The position numbers and the translations under genes are program-made. The notes beneath the pieces were generated by a model. The model saw only the letters and a list, made by a program, of their open reading frames with translations, was not told where the DNA came from and ran no database searches. This document shows positions 6,353-7,661 of a stretch of 7,661 bases of DNA, one piece after another; the first letter of the stretch is position 1; the number at the start of each line of letters is the position of its first letter. Source of the stretch: Caldisericota bacterium (GTDB taxonomy: Bacteria; Caldisericota; Caldisericia; Cryosericales; Cryosericaceae); assembly GCA_026390245.1 (NCBI GenBank), contig JAPLGI010000120.1:1-7661 (forward strand), in the 5' to 3' direction.

Positions 6353-6439
6353 ACCGCCGTATCGTAAGGAGGTGCTTGCCAACCACCGTTCCACCCGAAA
6401 TTGTCGATAGCAACTACTTTGTTAAGGGAGGAGAATTAC
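6248..6439 (+). promoter_or_regulatory. Long 5' leader of the SLH-protein gene with two Shine-Dalgarno-like sites
   Basis: If transcription starts at the promoter ending at 6241, about 190 bases precede the start codon; the first part overlaps the end of the hypothetical gene and 6353-6439 is non-coding. A perfect AAGGAGGT (6366-6373) occurs without a usable start codon at normal distance; the nearest is TTG 6376, two bases away. The functional site GGGAGGAG (6426-6433) lies six bases before ATG 6440. The upstream site could be a ribosome-bound mRNA-stabilising element or chance. No riboswitch pattern or intrinsic terminator is evident. Confidence 0.4.
6426..6433 (+). promoter_or_regulatory. 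Ribosome binding site of the SLH-protein gene
   Basis: GGGAGGAG sits six bases before ATG 6440, in an A/T-rich stretch. It is strong and ideally spaced, and it supports this start codon, which is followed at once by a signal peptide. Confidence 0.85.
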
Positions 6440-7661
6440 ATGAGGAGATTCTTATCGATCGTTCTTGCAGTTGTTCTAGTGCTTGCCGTCTGCTCTCCAG
6501 CGCTGACCGCGCGCGCCGCAGGCTTCAAGGATGTCGCCGCCTCGTACTGGGCGTTTGACGAGATCACCGCCCTGGCGGCCAAGAAGGTCATTGCCGGGTA
6601 TGCCGACGGCACCTTCAAGCCCGAAGGCAAGGTCACCCGCGAAGAGTTCGCCAAGATGATCGTTGTCGCCAAGGGCCTCGCCGAGGTCAAGCCTGCCAAG
6701 GCGACGTTCAGTGACGTTCCCGCGACCCGCTGGTCGTATGGCGTCGTCGAAGCTGCTGCCAAGGCCGGGTACATCAACGGCATCGGTGGTGGCAAGTTCG
6801 CCCCCGCGGCCGAGATCAAGCGTCAGGACATGGCGATCCTGCTGGTCCGCGTCCTCGGCAAGGAAGCCGAGTCCAAGACCATCAATCAGCCGGTCGCCTT
6901 TGCCAACGACGAGAACAAGATCGGTGCCTACGCCATCGGCGCCGTCACCATCGCCGTCCGTCCGCGCGTCGCCCTCCTGACATGGGACAAGTTCCGCAAC
7001 CTGAACCCCACCATGTCCGCCACCCGTGGCGACTGCGCGTTCGCCATCTACAACACCGTCAACTCTCCAGCCGCCGGCAAGAAGACGCTCCCGCTGGCTG
7101 AGGAGAACGCTCCCGAGAACCTGTTCCCGCTCATCTCCGACTCCGCCTACACCCAGAAGGCCGTGGCCTTCCTGGCCAGCGGACCCATCTCGATGACCCC
7201 CTACGGCGTCCTGTATCCCGAGATGTGCACCTATGTCCCCACCCTCGAGAACAAGCACCTCATCCGCAATGCGGATGGCACCGTCATCAGCGACATGCAG
7301 CTCCGCAAGGGCATGAAGTGGTCTGACGGTCAGCCGGTCACCATCGACGACTACATCTTCTCGCACAAGCTGTACATGAGCGACGACATCCAGGTCGTGT
7401 CCCGTACCCCCATGGACCTCGTCACCAACATCCAGAAGATCGACGACCTCACCTGCCGCATCACCTGGAAGAACTGGGATGCCTACATCCCGACCGGCTG
7501 GAGCATCTACCCGAAGCACATCCTGGGACCCCAGTTCGATGCGGACCCCAAGAGCATCAACACCTCGGACTTCAGCAACAACCCCGTCTACTGCGGACCG
7601 TACACCATCAAGTCCAAGGTCGAAGGGCAGTACATCATCTACTCTTCCAACAAGGGCTGGT
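6440..7661 (+). CDS. Secreted SLH-domain / family-5 extracellular solute-binding fusion protein (3' truncated)
   Basis: The frame is open from ATG 6440 to the window end (407 residues, no stop). A signal peptide (1-27: MRRFL, hydrophobic core, AxA-type site at ARA-AGF) is followed by three SLH repeats: about 28-80 (GFKDVAASYWAFDEI, GYADGTFKPEGKVTREEF), about 88-140 (TFSDVPATRWSYGVV, GGKFAPAAEIKRQD) and about 152-207 (diverged, with FANDENKIGAYAIGAV and SATRGDCAFAIY). The TRAE-type motifs read TREE, KRQD and TRGD, each keeping the arginine used to bind cell-wall polysaccharide. From about 225 a peptide/nickel-type solute-binding domain (SBP_bac_5) begins, with LRKGMKWSDGQPVTIDDYIF (288-307) and NPVYCGPYTI (381-390). 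It probably binds oligopeptides or similar ligands at the cell surface for an ABC importer, anchored by SLH rather than a lipid: the cysteine at 18 lacks a good lipobox. Codons are strongly C-ending, unlike upstream genes. Confidence 0.93.
   Translation, partial: MRRFLSIVLAVVLVLAVCSPALTARAAGFKDVAASYWAFDEITALAAKKVIAGYADGTFKPEGKVTREEFAKMIVVAKGLAEVKPAKATFSDVPATRWSYGVVEAAAKAGYINGIGGGKFAPAAEIKRQDMAILLVRVLGKEAESKTINQPVAFANDENKIGAYAIGAVTIAVRPRVALLTWDKFRNLNPTMSATRGDCAFAIYNTVNSPAAGKKTLPLAEENAPENLFPLISDSAYTQKAVAFLASGPISMTPYGVLYPEMCTYVPTLENKHLIRNADGTVISDMQLRKGMKWSDGQPVTIDDYIFSHKLYMSDDIQVVSRTPMDLVTNIQKIDDLTCRITWKNWDAYIPTGWSIYPKHILGPQFDADPKSINTSDFSNNPVYCGPYTIKSKVEGQYIIYSSNKGW

Noticed and set aside
6132..6410. 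Alternative + frame that could extend the hypothetical protein through a frameshift
   Set aside because: It contains a short hydrophobic run (CCVLVSLTLA), but no family match shows which frame is right, and the existing frame is open to a normal stop.
6376..6558. Small ORF starting at TTG 6376 after AAGGAGGT
   Set aside because: The spacing is only two bases, the product is arginine/serine/cysteine-rich without features, and most of it overlaps the SLH-fusion gene in another frame.
6476..7519. Long antisense open frame of 347 codons on the minus strand
   Set aside because: It mirrors the C-ending codon use of the SLH-fusion gene, has a low-complexity V/G/D-rich product, and the + strand has a clear signal peptide, SLH and solute-binding domains.
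1..7661. CRISPR arrays, tRNA or rRNA genes, transposases, attachment sites
   Set aside because: No direct-repeat array, cloverleaf-like sequence, rRNA motif or transposase-like protein was seen on either strand.

Overview
The window carries the distal part of a bacterial division (dcw) cluster on the + strand, followed by a sigma-factor locus and the start of a surface-protein gene. All supported genes are on the + strand. The order ftsQ/divIB - DUF881 - DUF881 - sbp (DUF1290) - ftsA - ftsZ - yggS matches the Bacillus-type arrangement (divIB-ylxW-ylxX-sbp-ftsA-ftsZ). That order, a secreted protein with S-layer homology (SLH) domains and strong Shine-Dalgarno sites point to a Gram-positive-like, clostridial or deep-branching bacterium. 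A Caldisericota/Cryosericota-type lineage would fit the moderately GC-rich sequence and the SLH/solute-binding fusion, but this is only a guess because no marker here settles the phylum.

Bases 1-2239 hold the 3' part of ftsQ, two tandem DUF881 membrane/coiled-coil genes and the four-helix membrane protein Sbp. Several junctions are ATGA or TGATG overlaps, so these genes are probably cotranscribed and translationally coupled. Bases 2239-4609 encode FtsA, which links the ring to the membrane through a C-terminal amphipathic helix, and FtsZ, the GTPase that forms the ring. This FtsZ has two insertions of about eight residues in its C-terminal domain, an altered signature-motif edge and a very short linker.

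Bases 4618-5230 are a YggS/PLPBP-family gene that is broken at its 5' end. A recognisable N-terminus lies in one frame, the body resumes in another, and the segment that should carry the PLP-binding lysine is absent. This is either a real pseudogene or an assembly deletion.

Bases 5281-6352 encode an ECF-like sigma-70 family factor overlapped by an unrecognised protein with one hydrophobic segment, in the position of an anti-sigma factor. A near-consensus extended -10 promoter (TTGACA, 17-base spacer, TATAAC) lies inside the unrecognised gene. It probably drives the last gene through a leader of roughly 190 bases.

Bases 6440-7661 hold the first 407 codons of a secreted protein with three SLH repeats fused to a family-5 (oligopeptide-type) solute-binding domain. 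Its strongly C-ending codon use contrasts with all upstream genes and suggests high expression.
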